Assembly: GCF_002286985.1 (NCBI RefSeq)
Contig: NZ_NSKC01000004.1
Coordinates: 186,001-250,000, forward strand
Reading direction: 5' to 3'
Length of the DNA stretch: 64,000 nucleotides
Source of the DNA: Halorubrum salipaludis
Lineage (GTDB): Archaea; Halobacteriota; Halobacteria; Halobacteriales; Haloferacaceae
Part shown: one piece after another, positions 44,795 to 54,266 of the stretch
Numbering within the stretch: the stretch's first letter is position 1
Layout of the letters: each line of letters starts with the position of its first letter
Position numbers and translations under genes: made by a program
The notes under the pieces: generated by a model
Seen by the model: only the letters and a program-made list of their open reading frames with translations
Told to the model about the DNA's origin: nothing
The model's database searches: none

Positions 44795-44795
<1 letters not shown>
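44771..44795 (+). promoter_or_regulatory. Strong TATA promoter of the thermosome gene
   Basis: TTTATATAG (44771-44779) is a near-consensus archaeal TATA box about 20-25 bp before the ATG at 44795, followed by an unusually AT-rich initiator region (ATCACAATCAATCA). Confidence 0.7.
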
Positions 44796-46486
<1,691 letters not shown>

Positions 46487-46487
46487 G

Positions 46488-46508
46488 CGAGGTTCTGAAA
46501 GAACCTCG
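46488..46508 (+). terminator. Tri-loop hairpin directly after the thermosome stop
   Basis: CGAGGTTCT/GAA/AGAACCTCG, a perfect 9-bp stem with a GAA loop starting two bases after the stop codon. The loop is identical to two hairpins in the array upstream of the same gene. Likely a 3' end or RNA-stability element. Confidence 0.6.
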
Positions 46509-46836
46509 ATACCGAGCGGGGAGCGCACGCGACCCGCGAGGTGTGAAGTTCGGCGAGAACTCACACGCCCCCTGATCCCGACCGCAGCCGCTTCACCGAA
46601 CCGCCTTCCGACCGACCGTCGCGCGCCCCTTCGGGCCCCGACGACACGCGATTTTTATCGACGACTCGACCGGAGAGCGACGCGCTCGTCGATCGACCGC
46701 GATCATCGGTATCGACCCGCACATTCGTCGGCGGCGACACGAGGGTAACACCCGCGTAACCACCGGACAGCGGTGTCCGCGAGCGATTAAGTGGCTCCCG
46801 GCCCTCCGATCGGTAGACGAGGTTCTCACGTTCACC
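46509..46836. other. Intergenic region between thermosome and LUD genes
   Basis: About 330 bp. It contains a second imperfect hairpin (GTGTGAAGTTC / GAACTCACAC, 46540-46565) and an isolated GATTTTTATCG box (46649-46660) with no ATG at leaderless distance. GATTAAGTG (46784-46792) is the likely promoter for the LUD gene with a short leader. I see no gene. Confidence 0.5.
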
Positions 46837-47493
46837 ATGCCACAGCAGAAAGCCGACTACGCAGACGACGCCGAGATCGACGCGGAACTAGACGAGCTTC
46901 CGGACGAGGAGACGGTCGAGGCGACGGTCGAAAGCCTCGAGGAGCGCGGCTTCGACGTGGTCGTCGTCGACGACGCCGACGAGGCGTTGGAGGCGGTCCA
47001 GTCGCAGATTCCGGCGGGCGTCTCCGTGATGAACGGGCACTCGACGACGCTCGAGGAGATCGGGTTCGACGACCTGCTCGGCGAGGGCGACCACGAATGG
47101 GAGAGCCTCCCCGACCAGATCTGGAGCATCGACGACGACGACGAGCGACAGACCGCGCGACGGGAGTCACAGACGGCCGACTACTTCCTCGGCGGCATCA
47201 ACGCGATCGCGCAGACCGGCGAGCTCGTCGCCGCCGACCTCTCGGGCAGCCGGATCGGCGCGTACCCGTTCGCCGCGGGCAACGTCGTCATCGTCTCCGG
47301 GACGAACAAGATCGTCCCCTCGCTCGACGACGCGCTCGACCGCCTCGAGTCCGTCGCGTACCCGCTCGAGAACGAGCGCGCGCAGGAGGCGTACGGCGTC
47401 GAGTCGGCGATCGCCAAGCAGCTCATCTACCGCCGCGAGACCGAGGAGGGCCGGACGACGGTCGTCCTCGTGCGCGAACAGCTCGGGTACTGA
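46837..47493 (+). CDS. LUD-domain protein (LutC-like)
   Basis: A 218-aa protein of the LUD/DUF162 family. After an acidic helical region (about 1-45) come the family features: GVSVMNGHSTTLEEIGFDDLL, SQTADYFLGGINAIAQTGELVAAD and AAGNVVIVSGTNKIVPSLDDAL. LUD proteins include LutB/LutC of lactate utilisation, but many stand-alone members have no known role; no lutA/lutB gene is next to this one. The ATG at 46837 gives a full-length family protein with about a 20-nt leader after the promoter at 46784. It is followed by a separate alpha/beta hydrolase gene on the same strand. Confidence 0.85.
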   Translation: MPQQKADYADDAEIDAELDELPDEETVEATVESLEERGFDVVVVDDADEALEAVQSQIPAGVSVMNGHSTTLEEIGFDDLLGEGDHEWESLPDQIWSIDDDDERQTARRESQTADYFLGGINAIAQTGELVAADLSGSRIGAYPFAAGNVVIVSGTNKIVPSLDDALDRLESVAYPLENERAQEAYGVESAIAKQLIYRRETEEGRTTVVLVREQLGY

Positions 47494-47637
47494 AACACGA
47501 ATACGCCGTCGGTCGACGGCGACACGCTCCCCTTTCCCCCGGTTTTCACCGCCGTGAGCGCCGCGGTTCGCGGCGTCGAGGCCGCGAGACCGCAACCCGT
47601 TTGCCGCCCCTCCGAGAAGCGGCGCGTAGGTCCCATC

Positions 47638-48459
47638 ATGACGCCCCGCCCAACCGATCTCCGGACGGACGCGTGTACCCTCTCCGACGGACGTACCCTC
47701 TCGTACGCGACCGGCGGCGACCCGGACGGTCACCCGGTCGTCGTTCACCACGGCACGCCGGGGTCGCGGCTGTTCGGAGCGCTGTTGTCGGCGCCCGCGA
47801 CCGAGGCCGGCGTCCGGCTCCTCGTCCCCGATCGGCCGGGATACGGTCGGTCGTCGCCGCCACCGAGCGAGTGGTCGAGAGAAGAGTGGGCGGCGGACGT
47901 GACCGAGCTCCTCGACGCGGAATCGATCGACCTGGCCGGCGCGCTCGGCTTCTCCGGCGGCGGTCCGTTCGCGCTCGCGGCCGCGGCCGACGATCGAGTG
48001 ACCCGAGTCGGCCTGATCAGCACCGTCGTCCCCCCGGCCGAGAACGCCCTCGCCACGCTGGCGTCGGTCCCGTTCGCGCTGCGCGCGATGTTCCGCCTCT
48101 CGAAGGCGTTCGCGTCGGTCTCCGGGCCGAACGCGGTCGTCTCGCAGTACACGGGCCGGACCGTATCCGACGCGGTCGCCGAGGCGGTCGCGGCCGACTT
48201 TCACGAGGCCCTCGACCGCGGCGCCCGCGCGGTCGAGCGCGAAAACCGGTCGTTCGCGAGCGCGACGCTCGATCCCAACCCGTCGGGCGTCCCCCTCCGC
48301 GCCTGGCACGGCACGGGCGACGAGAACACGCCGCTTCCGCCGGTTCGGTCGCTCGTCCAGGAAAGCGGCGGGACGCTGGAGACCGTCGACGCCGATCACC
48401 TCGGGACGCTGCTCGACCGCCGGCGGGCGGCGTTGGAGTGGGTCGGCGAGACGCGGTGA
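47638..48459 (+). CDS. Alpha/beta-fold hydrolase
   Basis: A 273-aa hydrolase. The oxyanion-hole segment VVHHGTPGSRLFGALL precedes the nucleophile elbow GFSGGGP (Ser); the acid is Asp in WHGTGDENTPLPP and the base His in DADHLGTLLDR. The catalytic triad is complete, so it should be active on an ester, epoxide or similar substrate; specificity is not readable. The ATG at 47638 opens MTPRPTDLRTDACTLSDGRT, the expected cap strand. No signal peptide, so cytoplasmic. Downstream lies the tRNA-Lys region on the opposite strand. Confidence 0.88.
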   Translation: MTPRPTDLRTDACTLSDGRTLSYATGGDPDGHPVVVHHGTPGSRLFGALLSAPATEAGVRLLVPDRPGYGRSSPPPSEWSREEWAADVTELLDAESIDLAGALGFSGGGPFALAAAADDRVTRVGLISTVVPPAENALATLASVPFALRAMFRLSKAFASVSGPNAVVSQYTGRTVSDAVAEAVAADFHEALDRGARAVERENRSFASATLDPNPSGVPLRAWHGTGDENTPLPPVRSLVQESGGTLETVDADHLGTLLDRRRAALEWVGETR

Positions 48460-48517
48460 CCGCGGCCTCGACGCGGTCGGCGGCCTCGCGGCTCACAGTT
48501 TGCTCGCGGCGGTACAG

Positions 48518-48541
48518 CGGGCCGGGAGGGATTCGAACCCC
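48518..48541. repeat. Duplicate of the tRNA-Lys 3' end (att-like site)
   Basis: A 24-bp exact copy of the T-arm/acceptor end of the tRNA-Lys gene (48634-48657), 116 bp away. GAGGGATTCGAACC (48526-48539) and GGTTCGAATCCCTC (48585-48598) also form a 14-bp inverted repeat, the latter looking like the T-arm of a lost plus-strand tRNA. Confidence 0.85.
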
Positions 48542-48633
48542 ACTCGCACGGTCGCCTCGCTCCGCTCGGCGCTGCGTGCTCCCTGGTTCGAATCCCTCTG
48601 GCGTTTTCACTGCTCCCGTTGGTCGCAGGAAAA

Positions 48634-48707
48634 CGGGCCGGGAGGGATTCGAACCCCCGACCGTCCGGTTAAAAGCCGGACGCTCTCCCTAACTGAGCTA
48701 CCGGCCC
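48634..48707 (-). tRNA. tRNA-Lys (anticodon TTT)
   Basis: Seventy-four bases on the minus strand. Acceptor stem GGGCCGG pairs with CCGGCCC and the discriminator is G; CCA is not encoded. The D-arm is GCTCAGTTAGGGAGAGC, the anticodon stem is GTCCGGC/ACCGGAC with loop TTTTA and anticodon TTT (reads AAA/AAG), and the T-arm is GGGGGTTCGAATCCC. No intron. Its 3' end is duplicated 116 bp downstream, suggesting use as an integration site. Confidence 0.93.
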
Positions 48708-48818
48708 AGACAGGAATCCGTACGGCGAGACCACGGATAAACGTTTAGAAACCGCGTGCGGCGGGGCGATCGCCCGTCGATCCGAAACGGTTTCCGAGCC
48801 CCCGCCGTCGCCGACGGC

Positions 48819-50210
48819 ATGGACTTCGACATGCGCGCGTTCGCCGCCGACCTCTGCCGGTTCGCCTCCACGGCCGGCGAGGAGGCGGCCGCCGCCGACT
48901 TCGTCGAAGGCGAGCTCGACGCGCTCGGCTTCGAGACGTACGCGTGGGACGCCGACCCGGACCTGCTCGCCGACCACCCCTCCTTCCCGGACGACCTCGA
49001 CGAGTCCGACGTGGCGGGCCGCCGGAGCGTCGCCGGCGTGCTCGAACTCGGCGGGACCGAGGAAGGAGGAGGCGACGGCGAGGACGCGACCGACGACGCC
49101 CCCACGGTCGTCCTGAACGGTCACATCGACGTGGTGCCGGCCGAGCCCGCCGAGTGGTCGATCGATCCGTTCGAACCGGCGTGGGGAGAGGCCGAGGAGG
49201 GGATCGCAGGCGACGAGCGCGGCGAGACCCTCACGGCCCGCGGCGCGGCGGACATGAAGTCGGGGGTCGCGGCGTGCGTCGGCGCGGCCGTCGACGTGCG
49301 AGAGGCGGTCGCGGCCGGCGCGATCGACCTCCCGGACGCGGGGCTCCGGGTCGTCGTCGAGGCGGTCGCCGGCGAGGAGGACGGCGGGTACGGGGCCGCG
49401 ACCGCGGCGCTCGCGAACCCCTACCCCTTCGAGCGCGACGCCGCGATCGTCGCGGAGCCGACCGAGCTGCGTCCCGTGGTCGCCTGCGAGGGGTCGCTGA
49501 TGGCGCGGCTGGAGCTGACCGGGCGGAGCGCGCACGCCGCCACGCGCTGGCGCGGCGAGGACGTGCTCCCGCGGTTCGAGGCGATCCGGGAGGCGTTCAC
49601 GGAGCTGGAGACGGAGCGCGGCGAGGCGGTCGACCATCCCCTGTACGGCGAGTTCCCGGTCCCGTGGCCCGTCGTCTGCGGGACGGTCGAGGCCGGCTCG
49701 TGGGCGTCGACGGTGCCGGCGACGCTCTCCGCGGAGTTCCGGATCGGCGTGGCGCCCGGCGAGACGGTCGACGAGGTGGAGGAGACGTTCCGCGAGCGAC
49801 TCGCAGAGGTGGCCGACGACGACCCGTGGCTCCGCGAGCACCCGCCGTCGTTCGAGCGGTTCTCGGTGCAGTTCGAGCCCGCGGAGATCGCCGTCGACGA
49901 GCCGATCGTCGAGGCGGTCCGCGCCGGGATCGCCGACGCCGGCCTCCCCGACGCGGAGCCGACCGGCGCGACCTACGGCGCCGACTCCAGACACTACGTC
50001 GCGGCGGGGATCCCGACGGTCCTGTTCGGTCCCGGCACGATCACGGAGGCGCACTACCCGGACGAGACGATCGCGTGGGAGGAGGTCGAACGGGGGCGCG
50101 AGGCGATCGCGGCCGCGGTCGGCCGGTTCGCGGCGGGGTACGCGGCCGGACCGGAGGGACACTCCGCGGCCAGATCGGGAGATTACGCCGCGTCAGACTC
50201 GGAGAAGTAG
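48819..50210 (+). CDS. M20-family metallopeptidase (ArgE/DapE-like)
   Basis: A 463-aa di-zinc amidohydrolase of the M20 family. Metal and catalytic features: NGHIDVVPAEP (His and catalytic Asp), ARGAADMKSGVAA (bridging Asp), VEAVAGEEDGGYG (catalytic and ligand Glu), VAEPTELRPVVACEG and, near the C-terminus, GPGTITEAHYPDETIAWEE (His ligand). A dimerisation domain (about 240-345) sits between the two catalytic parts. Acetylornithine, succinyl-diaminopimelate or peptide substrates are possible; context gives no clue. The ATG at 48819 is chosen because the upstream frame overlaps the tRNA region. Its 3' end overlaps the convergent ParB-like gene by 28 bp. Confidence 0.9.
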   Translation: MDFDMRAFAADLCRFASTAGEEAAAADFVEGELDALGFETYAWDADPDLLADHPSFPDDLDESDVAGRRSVAGVLELGGTEEGGGDGEDATDDAPTVVLNGHIDVVPAEPAEWSIDPFEPAWGEAEEGIAGDERGETLTARGAADMKSGVAACVGAAVDVREAVAAGAIDLPDAGLRVVVEAVAGEEDGGYGAATAALANPYPFERDAAIVAEPTELRPVVACEGSLMARLELTGRSAHAATRWRGEDVLPRFEAIREAFTELETERGEAVDHPLYGEFPVPWPVVCGTVEAGSWASTVPATLSAEFRIGVAPGETVDEVEETFRERLAEVADDDPWLREHPPSFERFSVQFEPAEIAVDEPIVEAVRAGIADAGLPDAEPTGATYGADSRHYVAAGIPTVLFGPGTITEAHYPDETIAWEEVERGREAIAAAVGRFAAGYAAGPEGHSAARSGDYAASDSEK

Positions 50211-50851
50211 TCGGCGAGCGCCTCCGCGACGAGGTCGCCGGGGTCGACGTTCCGGTTCGAGGCGCGGCGCCTGAGCTCCACGTAGGCGTCGAGCGGGAGC
50301 CCGATCTCGACGCGGCCGAGCTCGACGCCCGCCTCGCGGACCGCGGCCTCGACGTCCTCGCCGTCGTTGACGGCGGAGGCGATGGAGCGCACCTCCCGGA
50401 CCGTGAGGTCGCCGTCGATCGTCGCCCAGGCCAGCAGGTAGCGGTCGGTCCCGCCGAGGCGCGCGACGTGTTTCGCCGCGCTCGGTGCAATCTGCCCGCT
50501 CGCGACCTGCCGGCGGATCGCCTGCGGGAGGTCGTGGACGCGGGCCCACTTGCGGATGAACGCCACCGAGACGCCGTCGCCGGCGCGCTCGGCGGCCGCC
50601 TTGTACGAGCCGACGCCGCGGACCAGCGCGGCGCAGGCGGCCGCCCCCCGGAGCATCAGCACGTGGTCGTCGTCGCCAACGTCGCCGGCCGCGAAGCGGG
50701 CGACCGTCTCGGCCGCTTCGGCGACGCTCTCGGGGTCGTCGGGGTCGAACCCCACCGCCTCGGCGGCGCGCTCGCCCGTGACCTCCGGGTCCGCCCGGAC
50801 GACGGGCTCGCCGACGGGAGAGCGTCTGTCCGCGGGTGACTCCTCGTTCAT
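50183..50851 (-). CDS. ParB/KorB-like helix-turn-helix protein
   Basis: This 222-aa protein contains a central region, GSYKAAAERAGDGVSVAFIR then KWARVHDLPQAIRRQVASGQ, resembling the HTH of ParB/KorB proteins, followed by IAPSAAKHVARLGG. The N-terminal ~45 residues are acidic. The C-terminus is helical with RVEIGLPLDAYVELRRRASNR, like a ribbon or dimerisation region. No N-terminal ParB CTPase motif is visible, so it is not a full ParB; a haloarchaeal DNA-binding regulator is the best guess. It ends inside the M20 gene on the opposite strand (28-bp convergent overlap). Confidence 0.65.
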   Translation of the reverse strand: MNEESPADRRSPVGEPVVRADPEVTGERAAEAVGFDPDDPESVAEAAETVARFAAGDVGDDDHVLMLRGAAACAALVRGVGSYKAAAERAGDGVSVAFIRKWARVHDLPQAIRRQVASGQIAPSAAKHVARLGGTDRYLLAWATIDGDLTVREVRSIASAVNDGEDVEAAVREAGVELGRVEIGLPLDAYVELRRRASNRNVDPGDLVAEALADYFSESDAA

Positions 50852-51015
50852 GTCCTACCACTTCGGGTGCGCGCACATAAGCGGCCGGCACCGGGGCAGG
50901 TTTCGCTGACGACGGCGACGGCCGAGACGGCCGGTTCGGCGGGCGGTCGGGACCGCGTCCCGGCGCGTGCGGCCGACGAGGAGGGATTTTTACCGGGGGA
51001 CCGACACCTCACGGC

Positions 51016-52149
51016 ATGGACGAACGCGTACGCGAACACGCGGAAGTGCTCGTCGACTGGAGCGCGCGGGTCGAGGCCGGCGACGACGTGGTCGTGAGCG
51101 TCGCCGAGGACGCCCACGACCTCGGCGTCGCGGTCGCTGAGGCGCTCGGCGAGCGAGGGGCCAACGTCACGACGCTGTACGGGTCGGCGGAGCTGTCGCG
51201 GGCGTACCTGAAAGGCGCCGAGGCGGGGGCCGACGGCGACGTCCCCTCCTTCGACGACGACCCGGCCGTCGAGCGCGCGCTGTTCGAGGCCGCGGACGCC
51301 TACCTCCGGATCGGCGGCGGGCGCAACACCACCGCGACCGCGGACGTGGAAAGCGAGACGCGGCAGGCGTACGCGAAAGCGCGGCGGGGCGTGCGCGAGG
51401 CGCGGATGGACACCGACTGGGTGTCGACGGTCCATCCCACGCGCTCGCTCGCCCAGCAGGCCGGGATGGCCTACGAGGAGTACCAAGAGTTCGTCTACGA
51501 CGCGGTGCTCCGCGACTGGGAGGCGCTCGCCGACGAGATGGCGGCGATGAAAGACGCCCTCGATCGGGGCGACGAGGTACGGATCGTCACCGAGCGCGAC
51601 GACGCGCCCGACACGGACATCACGATGTCGATCGCGGGCCGCACCGCGGTCAACTCCGCCGCCTCCGTGGCGTACGACTCCCACAACCTCCCCTCCGGCG
51701 AGGTGTTCACCGCGCCCTACGACACCGAGGGGGAGGCGTTCTTCGACGTGCCGATGACGATCGACGCGACCCGCGTCCGGGACGTGCACCTCGTCTTCGA
51801 GGACGGCGAGGTCGTCGACTTCTCGGCCGGCGCCGGCGAGGACGCGCTCGCGAGCGTGCTCGACACCGACGCCGGCGCCCGGCGGCTCGGCGAGCTCGGC
51901 ATCGGGATGAACCGCGGGATCGACCGGTTCACCGACTCGATCCTCTTCGACGAGAAGATGGGCGACACGATCCACCTCGCGGTCGGCCGCGCCTACGACG
52001 CCTGCCTGCCGGAGGGCGAGTCCGGCAACGACAGCGCGGTCCACGTCGACATGATCAGCGACGTGAGCGCGGACTCCCGGCTGGAGATCGACGGTGAGGT
52101 CGTCCAGCGGAACGGGACGTTCCGGTGGGAGGACGGCTTCGAGGGCTGA
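51016..52149 (+). CDS. M29-family aminopeptidase
   Basis: A 377-aa metallo-aminopeptidase of the AmpS/aminopeptidase T type, acting on N-terminal residues in the cytoplasm. It shows NLPSGEVFTAPYDTEGEAFF with a ligand Glu, the EFSAG-like DFSAGAGEDAL region, and the late motif DTIHLAVGRAYDACLPEGES followed by HVDMISDV, supplying His and Asp ligands for two cobalt or zinc ions. Length matches the family (about 370-410). TTTTTACC (50986-50993) about 25 nt before the ATG at 51016 indicates leaderless transcription. Repeat copy 3 follows in inverse orientation. Confidence 0.9.
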   Translation: MDERVREHAEVLVDWSARVEAGDDVVVSVAEDAHDLGVAVAEALGERGANVTTLYGSAELSRAYLKGAEAGADGDVPSFDDDPAVERALFEAADAYLRIGGGRNTTATADVESETRQAYAKARRGVREARMDTDWVSTVHPTRSLAQQAGMAYEEYQEFVYDAVLRDWEALADEMAAMKDALDRGDEVRIVTERDDAPDTDITMSIAGRTAVNSAASVAYDSHNLPSGEVFTAPYDTEGEAFFDVPMTIDATRVRDVHLVFEDGEVVDFSAGAGEDALASVLDTDAGARRLGELGIGMNRGIDRFTDSILFDEKMGDTIHLAVGRAYDACLPEGESGNDSAVHVDMISDVSADSRLEIDGEVVQRNGTFRWEDGFEG

Positions 52150-52529
52150 TCGGGGAGGCTCGGCGGCGGAGAGACGGTATATAAACGACAAACGGTGCGG
52201 TGGCGCGTGCCTTCGAGGCCGCCCCGCGGCCGAGAAGCACGCGCGAGGGAGTCGCGACGCGAGGGGGCGACCGAAGGGAGCCCCGAGCGAGCGACGAGGC
52301 TGGGGAGGCCTGAGGCTGCGGTGCCGTGCGGTCGGGTGGGACTCAAAGGGGCAGTCGCGCTCGGCGAACCCCAGCGACGTAAGCACCGCAAGGAGCGAGC
52401 AACGCGAGCGACTGAGGAGCACAGCGAGCTGTGGGAGCCGAGCGCGACTGGGGCTTTGGAGATCCTCACCGTCGATCTGGAGTCAACGCCGTATAAACGC
52501 CTGACGGCAGTGTAAAGACCGACTCCGAA
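52150..52529. other. Non-coding interval between aminopeptidase and pheT
   Basis: 380 bp occupied almost entirely by repeat copy 3 (52177-52500). Nothing else credible is seen. Confidence 0.7.
52177..52500 (-). repeat. Dispersed intergenic repeat, copy 3 (inverted)
   Basis: Reverse-complement copy of the family, 324 bp. Read on the minus strand: TTTATAC (52492-52497), GATCGACGGTGA, CTCCAAAGCCCCAG, CTGCCCCTTTGAGTCCCACCC, CCTCCCCAGCCTCG, CTCGCGCGTGCTTCTCGGCC, and GGCACGCGCCACCGC followed by GTTTATATACC. It lacks the hairpin array of copy 2 and the upstream second CCAAAGC block. Confidence 0.85.
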
Positions 52530-54266
52530 TTACTGCAGCGCGTTAAGGTGGAACTCGAAGGCGGCGACGGGCACCTCCAGGTCGTGTTCGACGAGCACGG
52601 CGGGATGGATCTCACCGATCACGCCGACTTCCTCGCCGTCGATCACGACCGCGGCGGTCCGGCCGTCGATGAACGAGGGGTGCTCCGTGCGCGGCGTCTC
52701 CAGCTCGGCGCCGAAGTCGTCGCACAGCGCCTGTAAGCGGCCCTTGGCGGCCTCGTAGGAGGCGTCGCGCCGGGCGACCGCGCCGGCGACGTGGCGGCGC
52801 TCGGCGACGTTGGTGTCCTCGGTCTCGTCGCGCTCGGCCGCGAAGCCGACCTCCGCGACGTCCTGCGGGTAGGCGTTGTGGGTGTTCCGCTCCAGCAGCA
52901 TCAGCAGCGAGGGAGTCGCCCACGTGCGGAGCTGGGTGTACTCCTCGCTGTACGGCTCCGTGATCTCGACGGGGTCGCCGCCGCCGAAGGCGTCGCTTCC
53001 GGACCCCAGGTTCATCCGGTCGTAGTTCTCGGTCCCGCTCGTCATGTGGAAGTTCAGGAGATCCTCGAAGCCGAGGCCGACGAGGCTCGTCCGGACCGCG
53101 TCCTCCAGCCGGGAGCGCTCGTGGCGCCCGCCGACCGTCCCCACGTCGGGGTAGCGCGGCTCCAGGTTGTCGAAGCCGTACGCGCGGCCCACGTCGTCGA
53201 CCAGGTCGAGGGGGTGGAGCACGTCGACGCGGTACGGGGGAATTTCGACCTCGTAGGTCACGTCCTCGTCGAGGGTGTAGGAGGCGTCGAGGCCGGCGCG
53301 CTCGAAGCAGTCGACGACCTCCTCGGGCTCGAAGTCGACGCCGAGGAGCGTCTCGATCCGGTCGTGGCCGACCGCCTTCTCGTCGGTGTCGAAGTTCGGA
53401 CGGACCAGCTCCGCGCCGTACTCGCTCGGGTGCGTCGCGCCGTCGGCGTAGTTCACCTCGACCTCCTCGATCGTCGCGCCGCGGGCCGAGAGGGCGTAAC
53501 AGATGATGTTGCACATCCGGTCGATCGTCCATTGGTCGGTGCCGGTGAGCTCGACGAACAGCTCGCGGGAGCCCGTCGTCACCTCGGTCCGCTTCCCGTT
53601 GATGACGGGCGGGAACGAGAAGAGGCCGAGCTCGTCGTAGATCGCGGGGTACCGGTCGAGGTCCTCGACGAGGTCGGCGTACGTCTCTCCGGTGGCGTGC
53701 TCGTCGAGCACCTCGTTCGGCGTCAGCTCGTCGTTCGAATCGAGCGGGACGAACGTGTCGCCGTCGGGGTCGACGCCGCGGTAGGTGATCGACGGCTCCG
53801 CGCCCTCCTGTAAGGGCGCGCCCTTGACCATCGCGAGGTCGTGGATGCCGATCGCGCCCTTCGCGCGGCCGCGCCCCATCGTCGCGTGGAGCTTCTCCTG
53901 CAGCTGGATCAGCGACTCCAAGGCCCCCTCGTCGAGGTCGACACCGCGGACCACGGCACCAGTGACGTACGGGCGCTCGTCGGGGACCGACTCGTCGACC
54001 TCGATCGTCCACTCGGGGTCGTTCGTGTCGGGCACGTAGACGCCGCGGTCGTCGCCGTAGTGGTAGCGCAGCGAGCGCGCGACGCCCTCGACCGAGAGCC
54101 GGTCGAGCCGGTCGGGCGCGAACTCGAACTGGAGGAGGCCGTCGTCGGTCTCCCCCTCGAACTCTAAGCCGAGCCCGAACAGGTCCTCCTTGAACTCCTC
54201 GTCGCTCGTGTCGGTGCGACCCGTCAATCCGCGCAGCTCGTCGGTGTCGATGTCGACGACGGGCAT
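52530..54266 (-). CDS. pheT: Phenylalanyl-tRNA synthetase beta subunit
   Basis: A 578-aa archaeal-type beta subunit. Domain order: N-terminal B1-like region (MPVVDIDTDELRGLTGR), a B3/B4 region with RGRAKGAIGIHDLAMVKGAP and FSFPPVINGKRTEVTTGSRE (editing-domain strands), B5 (CFERAGLDASYTLDEDVTYE VEIPPYRVDVLHP) and the catalytic-like B6/B7 fold with DVAEVGFAAERDET. It lacks the OB fold of bacterial PheT, as expected. The ATG at 54266 overlaps the pheS TGA by one base (TGATG), so both subunits are coupled and made in equal amounts. Charges tRNA-Phe as an alpha2-beta2 enzyme. Confidence 0.96.
   Translation of the reverse strand: MPVVDIDTDELRGLTGRTDTSDEEFKEDLFGLGLEFEGETDDGLLQFEFAPDRLDRLSVEGVARSLRYHYGDDRGVYVPDTNDPEWTIEVDESVPDERPYVTGAVVRGVDLDEGALESLIQLQEKLHATMGRGRAKGAIGIHDLAMVKGAPLQEGAEPSITYRGVDPDGDTFVPLDSNDELTPNEVLDEHATGETYADLVEDLDRYPAIYDELGLFSFPPVINGKRTEVTTGSRELFVELTGTDQWTIDRMCNIICYALSARGATIEEVEVNYADGATHPSEYGAELVRPNFDTDEKAVGHDRIETLLGVDFEPEEVVDCFERAGLDASYTLDEDVTYEVEIPPYRVDVLHPLDLVDDVGRAYGFDNLEPRYPDVGTVGGRHERSRLEDAVRTSLVGLGFEDLLNFHMTSGTENYDRMNLGSGSDAFGGGDPVEITEPYSEEYTQLRTWATPSLLMLLERNTHNAYPQDVAEVGFAAERDETEDTNVAERRHVAGAVARRDASYEAAKGRLQALCDDFGAELETPRTEHPSFIDGRTAAVVIDGEEVGVIGEIHPAVLVEHDLEVPVAAFEFHLNALQ

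Noticed and set aside
46593-46838. 81-aa minus-strand frame between thermosome and LUD genes
   Set aside because: Arg-rich, no start context or domain, and no promoter-like box on that strand.
48500-48748. Plus-strand frame with GPGGIRTP strings over the tRNA-Lys gene
   Set aside because: Classic false gene produced by reading the complement of a tRNA T-arm.
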